In this document: in pieces, positions 8,763 to 19,580 of the stretch
Numbering within the stretch: position 1 is the first letter of the stretch
How the letters are laid out: the number at the start of each line of letters is the position of its first letter
Source: Streptococcus pseudoporcinus LQ 940-04
Lineage (GTDB): Bacteria; Bacillota; Bacilli; Lactobacillales; Streptococcaceae
Direction: 5' to 3'
Assembly: GCF_000188035.1 (NCBI RefSeq)
Contig: NZ_AEUY02000003.1
Location: 1-64,000, forward strand
DNA length: 64,000 nt
The notes under the pieces: generated by a model
Told to the model about the DNA's origin: nothing
Seen by the model: only the letters and a program-made list of their open reading frames with translations
Database searches by the model: none
Made by a program: the position numbers and the translations under genes

Positions 8763-9398
8763 TTAGCTTAGAAAAGGATTGCTATTTTTTTCATGTGCAA
8801 TTGTTGTCATCTGGCCATGGCCAGGATAAACCTTGAAAAATGAAGGCTGGGTCAATAGTTTTTCTTTGATACCTTCAATCAGCTGTTCATAATTGCCAGT
8901 TGGCAAGTCAGACCGTCCTATACTTTCGCGAAAGAGTGCATCGCCAGAGAAAATGGCTTCATGTTCTTTGAAAATAAAGGAGAGGCCCCCAATGGAGTGG
9001 CCAGGAGTTTCCACCACGGAAAAGGTAAAACCAGCTAAGTGATAATCTTTTTCAAATTCAAAGAGCTGTTCTGCGGGCTTACAAATAATGTCTGGGATAT
9101 CAGCATGTCGTAATAGGCCAGATAAATTGTCTTTAGGGGTGAAGAGCCAGGAAGCTTCTTTTCCTGAAACATAAACAGGTGGCTGGTTAAAGCTTTGTCT
9201 AACTTTCTCCAAACTAAAAATGTGATCATAATGGGTATGAGTTAAAAGAATGGCAGCAACAGGTTTAGCCAATTTTTTAATTTCCTGACAAATTTTGTCG
9301 CCATTACTCCCTGGATCAATCACTAAAATGGCCTCATTATTAGATAAAATATAGGTATTTTCGCTAGCAATAGCATTGGTAACAGTTATGATTTTCAT
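8763..9398 (-). CDS. Metallo-beta-lactamase-fold hydrolase (glyoxalase II-like)
   Basis: A 211-residue soluble protein with the metal motif THTHYDH (HxHxDH) near residue 55, then ETPGHSIGG near 135, SGDALFRESIGR near 155 and VYPGHG near 196. This is the pattern of small bacterial hydroxyacylglutathione hydrolase-like enzymes that bind two metal ions. The substrate is probably a thioester or similar ester, but this cannot be read from the sequence. The gene is 59 bases downstream of the esterase gene on the same strand and may share its transcript. Confidence 0.85.
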   Translation of the reverse strand: MKIITVTNAIASENTYILSNNEAILVIDPGSNGDKICQEIKKLAKPVAAILLTHTHYDHIFSLEKVRQSFNQPPVYVSGKEASWLFTPKDNLSGLLRHADIPDIICKPAEQLFEFEKDYHLAGFTFSVVETPGHSIGGLSFIFKEHEAIFSGDALFRESIGRSDLPTGNYEQLIEGIKEKLLTQPSFFKVYPGHGQMTTIAHEKNSNPFLS

Positions 9399-9457
9399 AA
9401 GTTTAGTTTAACAAATCCATTCTAGTTGACACAAGCAAAATGTGTTAACAATTTGAG

Positions 9458-10279
9458 TTAGATGGGGTTACTCTTCAAAAGGTGGTTCAAGAAATGTGGA
9501 AATTGCTGAGCCCACACGTTTTCTGTATGCTGGGCACCAGCAATAATAGCAAAATCTATTTGCGAAATTGGCAAGCCTTGGGCAAGAATTTGTTTATAGT
9601 AATTGAGGCTGTTAGTAATGTAAGTCTGATTTTTTTGAGGATTTGAAGGTTGATTTGACAGGTCCCCTTCATTGGTTCCTACCTGGAGGTAAAGCTTGGT
9701 TTTTGGATTTAAAGGATGACTTTGACAAAAGCTTAACAATTGCTTTTCACAGGTCCAAGAAGCAATAGAGAAAATTCCCAAGCCACCAAAGACATTAGGA
9801 TACTGGGCTGCTGTATAGGCCGTGATTAAGCCTCCCATAGAAGAGCCAGCTAAGAAACTATGCTCAAAGTCCTTTTTAGTTCGATAATTAAGGTCAATAA
9901 AGGGCTTAAGCTCAGTCACTACCCAATTAGCGTAATCTTGGCCATTACCCCCATCCTTTGGAACTGCGTGAGGGATCACTTTTTCAAAGGGAAAAGGAGC
10001 ATACTCCCGTAGACGATAGGTATCGGCGTGGTCAATAGCAACGACAATAATGTCAGGGAATACTTGTGCTTGTAAGGATTCTATAATCTTCCAGGAGTTA
10101 CCTGAAAAGGATTCCTGATCAAAAAGGAGATTTTGTCCATCATGCATATATAAAACAGGATAGTTTACAGTATTTTTTTCTGAATAATTATTGGGCAGGA
10201 GAACACGGACGCGTCGCTTTTTCTTTGTGTATGGCAGTGCAAAAAAATGGGTTTTCAGGTTAGTAGATGTATCAACCAT
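9458..10279 (-). CDS. Alpha/beta-hydrolase, esterase D-like
   Basis: A 273-residue protein of the putative esterase family (esterase D/enterochelin esterase fold). The nucleophile elbow is AGSSMGG near residue 143. VLYMHDGQNLLF near residue 43 and VVAIDHADTYRLREY are typical of the group, and the likely catalytic His is in GAQHTENVW near the C-terminus. There is no signal peptide, so it is probably cytoplasmic. The natural ester is unknown. It starts with ATG at 10279 behind AAAGGATC and is divergent from dinG. Confidence 0.8.
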   Translation of the reverse strand: MVDTSTNLKTHFFALPYTKKKRRVRVLLPNNYSEKNTVNYPVLYMHDGQNLLFDQESFSGNSWKIIESLQAQVFPDIIVVAIDHADTYRLREYAPFPFEKVIPHAVPKDGGNGQDYANWVVTELKPFIDLNYRTKKDFEHSFLAGSSMGGLITAYTAAQYPNVFGGLGIFSIASWTCEKQLLSFCQSHPLNPKTKLYLQVGTNEGDLSNQPSNPQKNQTYITNSLNYYKQILAQGLPISQIDFAIIAGAQHTENVWAQQFPHFLNHLLKSNPI

Positions 10280-10430
10280 TCTGCAGATCCTTTGTTAAAA
10301 TTTCAGCTTTATTATAACACGATTTGAAGAAACAAAGAACACCTTTTGAAACAAATTCATTCCTCAGCTTTGCTTTAAAGATGGGTTTAGTCAGAAAAGA
10401 TTTGCTGAAAAATGGTATAATTAATCTACT

Positions 10431-12893
10431 ATGACAGAACAATTAACAAAATATGCCGTCATTGATTTAGAAGCAACCAATGCAGGATCAGACGCACGCA
10501 TTATTCAAATAGGAATAGTTATCGTTGAAAATAAAAAGATAATTGATCGTTTTCAAACCGATATTAATCCTCACAGCAAGCTTTCAGAACATATTAAATC
10601 CCTTACTGGTATTACTGATCAGCAATTAGCTTCAGCTCCGGAATTTTCTCAAGTGGCCAGTCAGATTTTTGAACTAATTAAAGATTGTGTTTTTGTGGCA
10701 CATAATGTTAAATTTGACGCTAATCTTCTTGCTGAGGCCTTATTTTTTGAAGGCTTTGAGTTGTTGACACCAAGGATGGATACTGTTGAATTAGCTCAAG
10801 TCTTTTTTCCAAATTTAGAGAAGTACAATCTTGGTCATCTAGCTAAAAATATGGACTTGCATTTAGCACATGCTCATACAGCCATTGATGATGCCTTAGC
10901 TACGGCCAAACTATTTATCAAGATTCAAAAGAAAATAGAATCTCTGCCCCGAGAAACATTGGAAATGATGGCGGTTTTTGCTGATAATCTTATTTTTGAA
11001 AGCGGTCAGCTCATTACTCAAGCCCTTTCTAAAGCTAAATCTTATGATAAAAGGCATTACGATTTAGTAGAAGGTATCCTATTTCCCAAAAAACAAAGAA
11101 CAAAAAAGGCTAAAAAACTATCACAAGATTTTTCTATCAATACGGCTATTTTAGGTCTTGAGGACCGACCGTTGCAAAATGATTTTGCAGCTTTAATTGA
11201 AGAGGGGCTGACCTACTCAGAGCCCAGTTTTATTCAAGCGCAGGCAGGTATTGGAAAAAGTTATGGTTACTTGCTTCCTCTTTTAGCAAAGACACAGGAG
11301 CAACAGGTCCTTGTTAGTGTACCAACTAAAATCCTCCAGGATCAGATGACTGCTAAAGAACTCGCTGCTATCGAAACGGTTTTTCAGATTGATTGTCACA
11401 GTCTCAAAGGGCCTGCTAATTACATAAAACTTGATCTCTTTCACAAAAGTCTTCAGCAAGTAGAAGATAATCGACTGGTTAATCGCTATAAATTGCAGTT
11501 ATTAGTTTGGCTCCTAGAAACAAGAACGGGTGATCTTGATGAGATTAAGCAAAAACAGCGCTATGCTGCATTCTTTGATACGATTCAACACGATGGAGAT
11601 TTGAACCAAGGGTCACCATTTTATGATTATGACTATTGGCGGTATAGCTACGAGAGGGCTAAGCGTGCTAAGGTCTTACTAACCAATCATGCCTATTTTT
11701 TACATCGTATAGAGGATGATAAAGCATTTGCCCGTAATAAAATCCTCGTTTTTGATGAAGCACAAAGACTACTGTTGCAGTTGGACCAACTATCTCGTAA
11801 ACAAATTGATCTACAACAATTATTACAAGATTTAACAAGAGCCCTAGAGAGTCCACAATCGCTTTTAGAGAAGCGTCTGCTGGAAAGCCTTATTTTTGAG
11901 TTAAATGATATGGCGACAACTTCTTTGAAAAAGCGGTCGTATGAGGCTAGTAATCCCAAAGCATCACAAAAACTGAGTGACATTGTAAAAGAATTAGACA
12001 CTAATCGTTTTTCAGCATTACATGCTATCTTTAAATACCCTGACACCGATTATTGGATTAGTAGTGAAACTAAAGATGAAAAGCGGGTCATCTCTCTTAA
12101 TGCCAGCACTCAGCGCTTCATTAATTTTCAGCACCTTTTACCAGAAATCCATAAAAGTTTCTTTATTTCGGCTACCTTAGCTATCAGTCAGAGGGTGAAT
12201 CTAGCTTATTTACTAGGCTTTGACAATTACCACTTTGCTAAAATTGACCATTTGAAATCAAAACACCAAAAAATAATGATTGACCAAGAGATGCCAGTCA
12301 TCAGTGAAGTGAATGAAGAGGACTATTGCAGGGCACTGGCTAAGAGAATTTATGCCTTAAATCACGAAAAATTACCTATCTTAGTACTTTTTAATTCTCG
12401 CAGCCATCTCTTTTTGGTATCGGATATTTTGGAAGAGTGGAATCTAGCTCACCTAGCACAAGAAAAAAATGGAACTGCTTATAATATCAAAAAACGCTTT
12501 GATCGGGGTGAACAATCTATTTTATTAGGAATGGGGGCTTTCTGGGAAGGCGTTGATTTTGTACAAGCAGATCGTATGATTGAGGTCATTACAAAGTTAC
12601 CTTTTGATAACCCTCAGGATTTCTATGTTAAAAAGATGAGTGCTTATCTTCTGGCTAAACAAAGAAATCCCTTCAAAGATTATTTCTTGCCAATGACCAT
12701 TCTAAAATTAAAACAAGCAATTGGCCGAACGATGCGCCGTGAAGAACAAAAGTCTCTCATTTTACTATTAGATAAAAGGCTTATAACCAAATCATACGGT
12801 CCAGAAGTCTTAGCAAATTTAGGTGAGGAATTTCTTATCAGTTGTGAAACATTCGAAAATTGCTTACTTGAGTCAAGACAATTTCTGTTATAA
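10431..12893 (+). CDS. dinG: DinG-family DNA helicase with N-terminal DnaQ-like exonuclease
   Basis: An 820-residue protein. Residues 8-170 form a DEDDh 3'-5' exonuclease domain: VIDLEATNAGS, then AHNVKFDANLL, and HTAIDDALATAK carrying the final His and Asp. Residues 230-820 are an XPD/DinG-like superfamily 2 helicase with Walker A QAGIGKSYGYL, VFDEAQRL as the DEAH-like box, and AIGRTMRREEQ as motif VI. This fusion is the normal Firmicutes form and acts in DNA repair. No cysteine set for an iron-sulphur cluster is seen, as is usual for this Gram-positive type. A TATAAT at 10413-10418 sits just upstream. Confidence 0.92.
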   Translation: MTEQLTKYAVIDLEATNAGSDARIIQIGIVIVENKKIIDRFQTDINPHSKLSEHIKSLTGITDQQLASAPEFSQVASQIFELIKDCVFVAHNVKFDANLLAEALFFEGFELLTPRMDTVELAQVFFPNLEKYNLGHLAKNMDLHLAHAHTAIDDALATAKLFIKIQKKIESLPRETLEMMAVFADNLIFESGQLITQALSKAKSYDKRHYDLVEGILFPKKQRTKKAKKLSQDFSINTAILGLEDRPLQNDFAALIEEGLTYSEPSFIQAQAGIGKSYGYLLPLLAKTQEQQVLVSVPTKILQDQMTAKELAAIETVFQIDCHSLKGPANYIKLDLFHKSLQQVEDNRLVNRYKLQLLVWLLETRTGDLDEIKQKQRYAAFFDTIQHDGDLNQGSPFYDYDYWRYSYERAKRAKVLLTNHAYFLHRIEDDKAFARNKILVFDEAQRLLLQLDQLSRKQIDLQQLLQDLTRALESPQSLLEKRLLESLIFELNDMATTSLKKRSYEASNPKASQKLSDIVKELDTNRFSALHAIFKYPDTDYWISSETKDEKRVISLNASTQRFINFQHLLPEIHKSFFISATLAISQRVNLAYLLGFDNYHFAKIDHLKSKHQKIMIDQEMPVISEVNEEDYCRALAKRIYALNHEKLPILVLFNSRSHLFLVSDILEEWNLAHLAQEKNGTAYNIKKRFDRGEQSILLGMGAFWEGVDFVQADRMIEVITKLPFDNPQDFYVKKMSAYLLAKQRNPFKDYFLPMTILKLKQAIGRTMRREEQKSLILLLDKRLITKSYGPEVLANLGEEFLISCETFENCLLESRQFLL

Positions 12894-12980
12894 TAGAAAA
12901 GATAAGATTGATACCTTATTTAAGAATTCATTTTCATTTGTAAGCAATCTCGCCTAAGTTAAGCTCACAGAAGATTGACC

Positions 12981-13008
12981 TTGAAAAACAAAAGGTATTT
13001 GCTATAAT
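12981..13008 (+). promoter_or_regulatory. Promoter of the aminotransferase-asnS operon
   Basis: A -35 box TTGAAA (12981-12986) and an extended -10 TGCTATAAT (hexamer 13003-13008) are 16 bases apart, 45 bases before the start codon. The leader is too short for a T-box. Confidence 0.65.
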
Positions 13009-13052
13009 TGAAATACGTCTTAAAGGAGCATACACGCTAAGTAGGAGAGGTC

Positions 13053-14243
13053 ATGACAAAGCTATCTAAAAGAGTTCTAGAAATGGAAGAAAGTATTACC
13101 TTAGCTGCGGGTGCTCGCGCTAAGGCTTTAAAAGCAATAGGCCGTGATATTTTGAGTTTAACCGTAGGTGAGCCAGACTTTGTAACACCAGTAGCCATTC
13201 AAAAGCGAGCAATTGCCTCAATTAAGGATGGAAGTGCTAGCTTTTACACAGCAGCTAGCGGCATTCCAGAGTTAAAAAGTGCTATAGCTACTTACATGGA
13301 AAATTTCTATGGCTATTCAGTTGCTCATAATCAAATTGTGGCTGGTACAGGAGCTAAATTTATCCTTTATGCTTTTTTTATGGCTACTCTCAACCCTGGT
13401 GATCAAGTGATAATTCCAACCCCTTTTTGGGTCTCATACGCTGATCAAGTTAAATTAGCAGAAGGTAATCCAGTCTTTGTAGACTGCCTTGCTAGCAACA
13501 ATTATAAAATTACCCTTGAACAACTGGAAGCTGCCCGAACTCATAAAACCAAAGTGTTATTAATTAATTCACCTTCTAATCCGACGGGAATGATTTATAG
13601 TAAAACAGAATTAGAGGCTATCGGTCAATGGGCCGTTCAGCACGATATTCTTATCCTAGCTGATGATATCTATGGGCGTTTGGTTTATAATGGGAATTCT
13701 TTTACCCCAATCTCAACTTTATCTGAGGCTATCCGACGGCAGACCATAACTGTTAACGGAGTAGCCAAAACCTACTCAATGACAGGCTGGAGAGTTGGTT
13801 TTGCAGTTGGCGATCCGGAAATTATTGCTGCAATGGCAAAGATTACGAGTCAAACCACTTCAAATTTAACCACAGTAGCACAGTATGCTGCGATTGAGGC
13901 TTTAAGTGGAGACCAATCGTCTGTTGAAACTATGCGACAGGCCTTTGAGGAACGACTCAATGCTATTTACCCACTAGTAGAAGAAATTCCTGGTTTTTCA
14001 TTGGTCAAGCCTCAAGGAGCCTTCTATCTGTTTCCAAATGTTGCTCAAGCCATGCGAATGACTGGATTTTCTAATGTCACTGATTTTACAAATGCTATTT
14101 TGGATGACGTTGGCGTAGCCATGGTGACAGGTGCAGGGTTTGGGGCACCGGAAAATATTAGACTAAGCTACGCTACTGATTTAGAGACCTTAAAGGAAGC
14201 TGTATCGCGCATTAAGTCATTTATGGCCAGTCATATCTTGTAA
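13053..14243 (+). CDS. Pyridoxal-phosphate aminotransferase (aspartate aminotransferase-like)
   Basis: A 396-residue class I/II aminotransferase. The PLP lysine lies in VNGVAKTYSMTGWRVGF (about residue 235). Upstream are the substrate motif LTVGEPDFVTP, NSPSNPTGMIY with the conserved Asn, and ADDIYGRLVY with Asp and Tyr, and the family arginine is in RLSYATD. It probably exchanges amino groups between aspartate and oxaloacetate/2-oxoglutarate. It lies directly before asnS (44 bases apart), a pairing common in streptococci that fits an aspartate-to-asparaginyl-tRNA link. The start is ATG at 13053 with AGGAGAGG 5 bases upstream. Confidence 0.88.
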   Translation: MTKLSKRVLEMEESITLAAGARAKALKAIGRDILSLTVGEPDFVTPVAIQKRAIASIKDGSASFYTAASGIPELKSAIATYMENFYGYSVAHNQIVAGTGAKFILYAFFMATLNPGDQVIIPTPFWVSYADQVKLAEGNPVFVDCLASNNYKITLEQLEAARTHKTKVLLINSPSNPTGMIYSKTELEAIGQWAVQHDILILADDIYGRLVYNGNSFTPISTLSEAIRRQTITVNGVAKTYSMTGWRVGFAVGDPEIIAAMAKITSQTTSNLTTVAQYAAIEALSGDQSSVETMRQAFEERLNAIYPLVEEIPGFSLVKPQGAFYLFPNVAQAMRMTGFSNVTDFTNAILDDVGVAMVTGAGFGAPENIRLSYATDLETLKEAVSRIKSFMASHIL

Positions 14244-14287
14244 ACTAAAGTCATTATAGGGAAGAATTTAAGAAAGAAAAGAGAATT

Positions 14288-15634
14288 ATGTCAAAAGAAT
14301 ACGTTTCAATCATTGATGTTAAGAAATTTGTCGGACAAGAAATTACAATCGGTGCTTGGGTTGCTAACAAGTCAGGCAAAGGAAAACTAGCCTTTTTACA
14401 GTTACGCGATGGAACAGCCTTTTTCCAAGCAGTAGCTTTTAAGCCAAATTTTATTGAGCAATTTGGAGAAGAAGAAGGAGCTAAGAAATTTGATATCGTT
14501 AAACGTCTTAGCCAAGAAACCTCTGTCAAAGTAACTGGAGTTGTTAAAGAAGATCAGCGCTCGAAGTTTGGCTATGAGCTGGATATTACTGATTTAGAGG
14601 TTATTGGCGAATCAGTTGACTATCCCATTACACCTAAAGAGCACGGGACTGATTTCCTAATGGATAATCGTCATTTATGGCTACGGTCACGTAAACAAAT
14701 GGCCATTATGCAAATCCGTAATGCCATCATTTACTCAACTTATGAATTTTTTGACCAAAATGGCTTCATCAAATTTGATAGTCCTATTTTATCAGGAAAT
14801 GCTGCTGAAGATTCTACAGAATTGTTTGAAACGGATTATTTTGGAACACCAGCCTACCTAAGTCAATCAGGGCAACTCTACCTTGAGGCTGGTGCAATGG
14901 CATTAGGACGGGTCTTTGACTTCGGTCCAGTTTTCCGAGCAGAAAAATCAAAAACACGTCGCCATCTAACAGAATTCTGGATGATGGATGCTGAATATTC
15001 CTTCTTAAACCATGATCAATCCCTTGATTTACAAGAAGCATACGTAAAAGCTTTAATTCAAGGAGTTATTGATAGAGCTCCCCAAGCTCTTGAGATTTTG
15101 GAACGCGATGTAGAGGCTCTAAAACGCTATATTGCTGAGCCATTTAAAAGGGTTTCATATGATGATGCGATCACTCTTTTGCAAGAACATGAGGCTGATG
15201 AAGATACAGATTATGAGCACCTTGAACATGGTGATGATTTTGGTTCACCACACGAAACTTGGATTTCAAATTACTTTGGGGTCCCAACCTTTGTCGTAAA
15301 TTATCCAGCAAGCTTCAAGGCTTTCTATATGAAACCTGTTCCTGGCAACCCAGAGCGCGTACTTTGTGCCGATCTTTTAGCACCAGAAGGTTACGGTGAA
15401 ATTATTGGAGGCTCCATGCGTGAAGATGATTACCAAGCTCTTGTTGCAAAAATGGATGCTTTAGAGATGGATAAATCAGAATATGAATTTTACCTAGACC
15501 TTCGCAAATATGGTTCCGTGCCTCATGGTGGTTTTGGAATAGGAATTGAGCGCATGGTTACCTTCGTAGCTGGAACAAAACATATACGTGAAGCGATTCC
15601 GTTTCCACGTATGCTTCATCGTATCAAACCATAA
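14288..15634 (+). CDS. asnS: Asparaginyl-tRNA synthetase
   Basis: A 448-residue class IIb aminoacyl-tRNA synthetase that charges tRNA-Asn. The N-terminal OB-fold anticodon domain covers about residues 1-110 ([19 protein letters not shown]). The catalytic core carries motif 2, [20 protein letters not shown], and motif 3, [10 protein letters not shown] near the end. The length is normal. The ribosome site AAGAAAAGAG lies just upstream of the ATG. A terminator follows 10 bases after the stop. Confidence 0.97.
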   Translation: MSKEYVSIIDVKKFVGQEITIGAWVANKSGKGKLAFLQLRDGTAFFQAVAFKPNFIEQFGEEEGAKKFDIVKRLSQETSVKVTGVVKEDQRSKFGYELDITDLEVIGESVDYPITPKEHGTDFLMDNRHLWLRSRKQMAIMQIRNAIIYSTYEFFDQNGFIKFDSPILSGNAAEDSTELFETDYFGTPAYLSQSGQLYLEAGAMALGRVFDFGPVFRAEKSKTRRHLTEFWMMDAEYSFLNHDQSLDLQEAYVKALIQGVIDRAPQALEILERDVEALKRYIAEPFKRVSYDDAITLLQEHEADEDTDYEHLEHGDDFGSPHETWISNYFGVPTFVVNYPASFKAFYMKPVPGNPERVLCADLLAPEGYGEIIGGSMREDDYQALVAKMDALEMDKSEYEFYLDLRKYGSVPHGGFGIGIERMVTFVAGTKHIREAIPFPRMLHRIKP

Positions 15635-15644
15635 CCAAAGCTTT

Positions 15645-15672
15645 AAACCTGTTCGCAACGAATGGGTTTTTT
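15645..15672 (+). terminator. Terminator after asnS
   Basis: AAACC..TTCG pairs with CGAA..GGGTTT around a CAA loop, running into a T-run (TTTTTT). Confidence 0.9.
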
Positions 15673-15850
15673 GATACTTGCTACGAAGCTATTTTATTTA
15701 AGGAATATTTAAGTTAAGAAGAGGATAATGTCAAAGGTTATATTGTTTGAAAATTAAAAGCAATAGTATCAAAAATAAACTAACTTACAGGAGTAAGTTT
15801 CTTATTGAGGTTAAGGTAGTTAGCATCAATAAGAAAGAAAGAGGTCACAT

Positions 15851-16621
15851 ATGAACAAAAAACGTTGGGTAATCGATGCCATTGATGGTGGAAAGTATCT
15901 TTCTACTGAGGGAGTTTTTCTCTATGAACTTGATGAACAATTACAAGCACTAATTATGGATGACCATCCTGAACTGGATTCGACCTCTTTTATCAGTCAG
16001 GAAAATTTAGCCACCTATCGCCTCAACTACCTGGATGAGATGATTGCAAGTGCTAAATTAAAAAACGAAGCTATCCGTGAAATGGTAAATGATGTTTCCA
16101 AAAACAACAATTACGCTATCTTAAACGTACAAGACCAGTTAGATAGTAAAATTACATTTGGACAACGCTTGGCGGATCAAGTTGCCCGTTTTGGAGGAAC
16201 TTGGACTTTTATTATTACCTTTATTATTTTTATGGCTATTTGGATGGGCTTTAATATCATTAATCCTTTTGGCTTAGCTTTTGATAAGTATCCTTTTATT
16301 CTCTTAAATTTGGCACTGTCTACCATTGCTGCTATTCAGGCTCCCCTCATTATGATGAGTCAAAATCGAGCATCTGAGTATGATCGTTTGCAAGCTAAAA
16401 ATGACTATCAGGTTAACAAAACGTCAGAAGAAGGTGTTCGTTTATTGCATTCTAAGATTGATCACCTTGTTTTACAAGACCAATCAGATTTGATGCAAAT
16501 TCAAAAATTACAAACAGAAATTCTATTATCAATCACTAAACAGTTAAATCAAGTGCAAATCTTAGAAAACGATGTCTTAACACCAGATGCGGCAGATATC
16601 AAACAAAGAGCGCAAAAATAG
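15851..16621 (+). CDS. DUF1003 membrane protein
   Basis: A 256-residue protein with the DUF1003 core: GQRLADQVARFGGTW, a membrane segment (about residues 115-140), NPFGLAFDKYPFILLNLALS and a second membrane segment, then IMMSQNRASEYDRLQAKNDYQVN, all strongly conserved in the family. A short acidic N-terminal region (about 1-60) and a C-terminal coiled-coil-like tail flank the core. The function is unknown. The start is ATG at 15851 with GAAAGAGG upstream. The gene stands alone, with terminators before and after it. Confidence 0.85.
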   Translation: MNKKRWVIDAIDGGKYLSTEGVFLYELDEQLQALIMDDHPELDSTSFISQENLATYRLNYLDEMIASAKLKNEAIREMVNDVSKNNNYAILNVQDQLDSKITFGQRLADQVARFGGTWTFIITFIIFMAIWMGFNIINPFGLAFDKYPFILLNLALSTIAAIQAPLIMMSQNRASEYDRLQAKNDYQVNKTSEEGVRLLHSKIDHLVLQDQSDLMQIQKLQTEILLSITKQLNQVQILENDVLTPDAADIKQRAQK

Positions 16622-16629
16622 CCTATGAG

Positions 16630-16652
16630 AAACCTATCATTGATAGGTTTTT
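16630..16652 (+). terminator. Terminator after the DUF1003 gene
   Basis: A 9-bp stem AAACCTATC/GATAGGTTT with a tight loop, followed by T-rich sequence. Confidence 0.85.
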
Positions 16653-16701
16653 CTATGTTATAATAAAATATAGAACCTAAATTTGAGAAAGGAATAGAAA
16701 A

Positions 16702-17592
16702 ATGGTAACTAATAAAATTGACCTTGTCATTGTTACAGGAATGAGTGGAGCAGGTAAGACAGTCGCAATCCAATCATTTGAAGATTTAGGTTACTTCACT
16801 ATTGATAATATGCCTCCAACATTGGTGCCAAAGTTCCTAGAAATCATTGGTCAAACAAATGAATATGAACGGGTAGCCCTGGTCGTTGATATGCGCAGTA
16901 GGAGTTTTTTTAAAGAAATCAATGCTATTTTAGATCAAATTGAGCGGAAACAATCTATTACCTTTAGGATTCTCTTTTTAGATGCTACTGATAATGAGTT
17001 AGTCTCACGTTATAAAGAAACTCGAAGAAGTCATCCGCTTGCCCCAGACGGACGGGTAATGGACGGTATTAAATTGGAAAGAGAACTCTTAGCTCCTTTA
17101 AAGAGCATGAGTCAAAATGTAGTAGATACAAGCGATTTGACTCCAAGACAGTTACGCCAAACTATTTCAGATCAATTTTCTAATGCCTCAAATACGGTGT
17201 CTTTCCGGGTTGAAGTCATGAGTTTTGGTTTTAAATATGGGATTCCTTTAGATGCGGATTTAGTATTTGACGTGCGCTTTCTACCAAATCCCTACTATGT
17301 TGCAGACTTACGAGAAAAAACAGGACTAGATCAGGAAGTCTATGATTATGTAATGGACCATCAAGAATCTGAAGATTTTTTCCAAAACTTGGTTCAATTG
17401 ATTTTGCCAATTCTGCCAGGCTACAAGCGTGAAGGTAAATCACTTTTGACTATTGCAATTGGTTGTACTGGTGGCCAACATAGAAGCGTCGCTTTTGCTC
17501 ATCGTCTTGCAGAAAGAATCAAAGAGGAATGGCCGATAAATGAAAGCCATCGTGATAAAGACAAACGTAAGGAAACAGTGAATAGATCATGA
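16702..17592 (+). CDS. rapZ: RNase adapter protein RapZ / nucleotide-binding protein YvcJ
   Basis: A 296-residue P-loop protein. Walker A is [10 protein letters not shown] near residue 11. [12 protein letters not shown] and [10 protein letters not shown] follow, and the C-terminal domain has [19 protein letters not shown]. In Gram-negatives RapZ adapts GlmZ RNA for RNase E. In Firmicutes YvcJ binds and hydrolyses nucleotides, and its role is less clear (linked to competence in Bacillus). The gene overlaps yvcK by 4 bases, in the conserved rapZ-yvcK-whiA cluster. Confidence 0.94.
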   Translation: MVTNKIDLVIVTGMSGAGKTVAIQSFEDLGYFTIDNMPPTLVPKFLEIIGQTNEYERVALVVDMRSRSFFKEINAILDQIERKQSITFRILFLDATDNELVSRYKETRRSHPLAPDGRVMDGIKLERELLAPLKSMSQNVVDTSDLTPRQLRQTISDQFSNASNTVSFRVEVMSFGFKYGIPLDADLVFDVRFLPNPYYVADLREKTGLDQEVYDYVMDHQESEDFFQNLVQLILPILPGYKREGKSLLTIAIGCTGGQHRSVAFAHRLAERIKEEWPINESHRDKDKRKETVNRS

Positions 17593-18566
17593 AAAAACCA
17601 AAGATAACGGTAATTGGAGGCGGTACGGGAATTCCAGTTATCTTAAAAAGCTTACGAAATGAAGAAGTTGATATTACAGCTGTTGTGACGGTTGCTGATG
17701 ATGGGGGGTCATCAGGTAAAATTCGTAATGCCATGCAGCTGACACCTCCGGGTGATTTGCGCAATGTGTTACTAGCGATGAGTGACATGCCACGATTTTA
17801 TGAAAAGGTTTTTCAATACCGTTTTAATGGCAATGACGGGGTTCTTTCTGGTCATCCACTAGGTAATCTCATTATTGCTGGTATTTCTGAGATGCAAAAT
17901 TCGACTTACAATGCCATTCAAATTTTGACTAAGTTTTTCCACATTACTGGCCATATTTTTCCTTCCAGTGAACAAGCTCTGACCCTGCACGCTGTTTTTA
18001 AAGATGGCCATGAAGTTTCTGGTGAAAGTCAGATTTCTGGTTATCAGGGAATGATTGATCATGTCTATGTGACTAATACCTATAATGATGAAAAGCCAAA
18101 GGCTAGCCGTAAAGTGGTAAAAGCTATTTTGGAAAGTGATATGATTGTTTTGGGACCAGGCTCTCTTTTTACATCCATCCTCCCTAACTTAGTGATTCCT
18201 GAAATTAATGAGGCCTTACGGGCCACTAAAGCTGAAGTCGTCTATATCTGTAATATTATGACTCAACATGGTGAAACAGAACATTTTTCTGATGCTGATC
18301 ATCTTTCTGTTTTAAACAAGCATTTAGGACGGGATCTTATTGATACTGTCTTGGTTAATATTGAAAAAGTGCCTCAGTCTTATATGAATACTAATAAATT
18401 TGACGAATATTTGGTCCAAGTTGATCACGACTTTAAAGGGCTCCAACAAGAGGCCAAAAAGGTTATTTCCTCTAATTTTTTACGTTTGAAAAATGGCGGA
18501 GCTTTTCATGATGGGAATTTGGTGGTAGAAGAATTGATGAATTTAGTAAGGGAACAACATCTATGA
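17589..18566 (+). CDS. yvcK: Gluconeogenesis factor YvcK family protein
   Basis: A 325-residue protein of the YvcK/CofD-like family, with the nucleotide-binding start [15 protein letters not shown], then [22 protein letters not shown] and [13 protein letters not shown]. Bacillus YvcK binds UDP-sugars, is needed for growth on gluconeogenic carbon sources and affects cell shape. It is translationally coupled to rapZ before it and to whiA after it, with 4-base overlaps at both ends. Confidence 0.94.
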   Translation: MKKPKITVIGGGTGIPVILKSLRNEEVDITAVVTVADDGGSSGKIRNAMQLTPPGDLRNVLLAMSDMPRFYEKVFQYRFNGNDGVLSGHPLGNLIIAGISEMQNSTYNAIQILTKFFHITGHIFPSSEQALTLHAVFKDGHEVSGESQISGYQGMIDHVYVTNTYNDEKPKASRKVVKAILESDMIVLGPGSLFTSILPNLVIPEINEALRATKAEVVYICNIMTQHGETEHFSDADHLSVLNKHLGRDLIDTVLVNIEKVPQSYMNTNKFDEYLVQVDHDFKGLQQEAKKVISSNFLRLKNGGAFHDGNLVVEELMNLVREQHL

Positions 18567-19474
18567 GTTTCACGATACAGGTAAAAGAAGAGTTGATAGA
18601 CCAGGCTAAAAGTGATAAGAATGAACTTTCAGCTATTATAAAATTATCAGGAACATTGGGACTAAACAACCAAGGCTTGACCTTATCTATTACCACAGAA
18701 AATGCTCGTATTGCTCGCTATATTTATGCTCTTTTCGAACAAAGCTATCACATTCAACCAGAAATTAAATATCACCAGAAAACTAATTTAAGAAAAAATC
18801 GAGTTTACACTGTTTTTGTTGCAGAAGAAGTGGAAATAATCCTCTCTGATTTAAAGTTAGCAGATGCTTTTTTTGGGATTGAAACAGGTATGGCATCATG
18901 GATGTTAGAAGATGATGATGCGGGTCGCTCTTATTTAAAGGGGGCCTTCTTAGCAACAGGAACGATTAGAGATCCAGAATCTGGGAAATACCAATTAGAA
19001 ATTTATTCCGTGTATTTAGACCATGCACAGGATTTAGCTGACTTACTGCATAAATTTATGTTAGATGCTAAAACCATTGAACACAAGAGTGGAGCTATTA
19101 CCTACCTCCAAAAGGCTGAAGATATCATGGATTTTCTGATTATTATCGGTGCTATGGAAAGTAAAGACCTATTTGAATCAGTAAAGATGATGAGAGAAGC
19201 AAGAAATGATATTAATCGTGCCAATAACGCAGAAACTGCAAACATTGCAAAAACAATACAGGCTAGCATGAAAACAATTAATAATATTATTAAGATTATG
19301 GAGACAATTGGTTTAGACAGTTTACCGGTAGAATTGCAGCAGATTGCTCAAATCCGTGTCAATCACCCAGATTACTCTATCCAACAAATTTCGGATAGCT
19401 TAGAGTTTCCCTTGTCAAAAAGTGGTGTCAACCACCGTTTACGTAAATTGAATAAAATCGCAGATGATTTATAA
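18563..19474 (+). CDS. whiA: DNA-binding protein WhiA
   Basis: A 303-residue protein: an N-terminal LAGLIDADG-like domain (about residues 1-190) and a C-terminal helix-turn-helix ([26 protein letters not shown]). The domain order and length are typical for Firmicutes WhiA. In Bacillus WhiA affects chromosome segregation and cell division, and in actinomycetes it controls sporulation. It is the last gene of the rapZ-yvcK-whiA unit and starts with an ATG that overlaps yvcK. Confidence 0.94.
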   Translation: MSFTIQVKEELIDQAKSDKNELSAIIKLSGTLGLNNQGLTLSITTENARIARYIYALFEQSYHIQPEIKYHQKTNLRKNRVYTVFVAEEVEIILSDLKLADAFFGIETGMASWMLEDDDAGRSYLKGAFLATGTIRDPESGKYQLEIYSVYLDHAQDLADLLHKFMLDAKTIEHKSGAITYLQKAEDIMDFLIIIGAMESKDLFESVKMMREARNDINRANNAETANIAKTIQASMKTINNIIKIMETIGLDSLPVELQQIAQIRVNHPDYSIQQISDSLEFPLSKSGVNHRLRKLNKIADDL

Positions 19475-19580
19475 AAGATTTTAGTCTAACTGACTTTGCC
19501 ATCCTATCAATGATTCTATAAGCACAGCTAGCTAAACATCTGACTTTGTGACTCTAAATATACTATAAAGGAGATATATT

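Noticed and set aside
13009..13052. T-box leader for the aminotransferase-asnS operon
   Set aside because: The leader is only about 40 bases; no specifier stem or T-box sequence.
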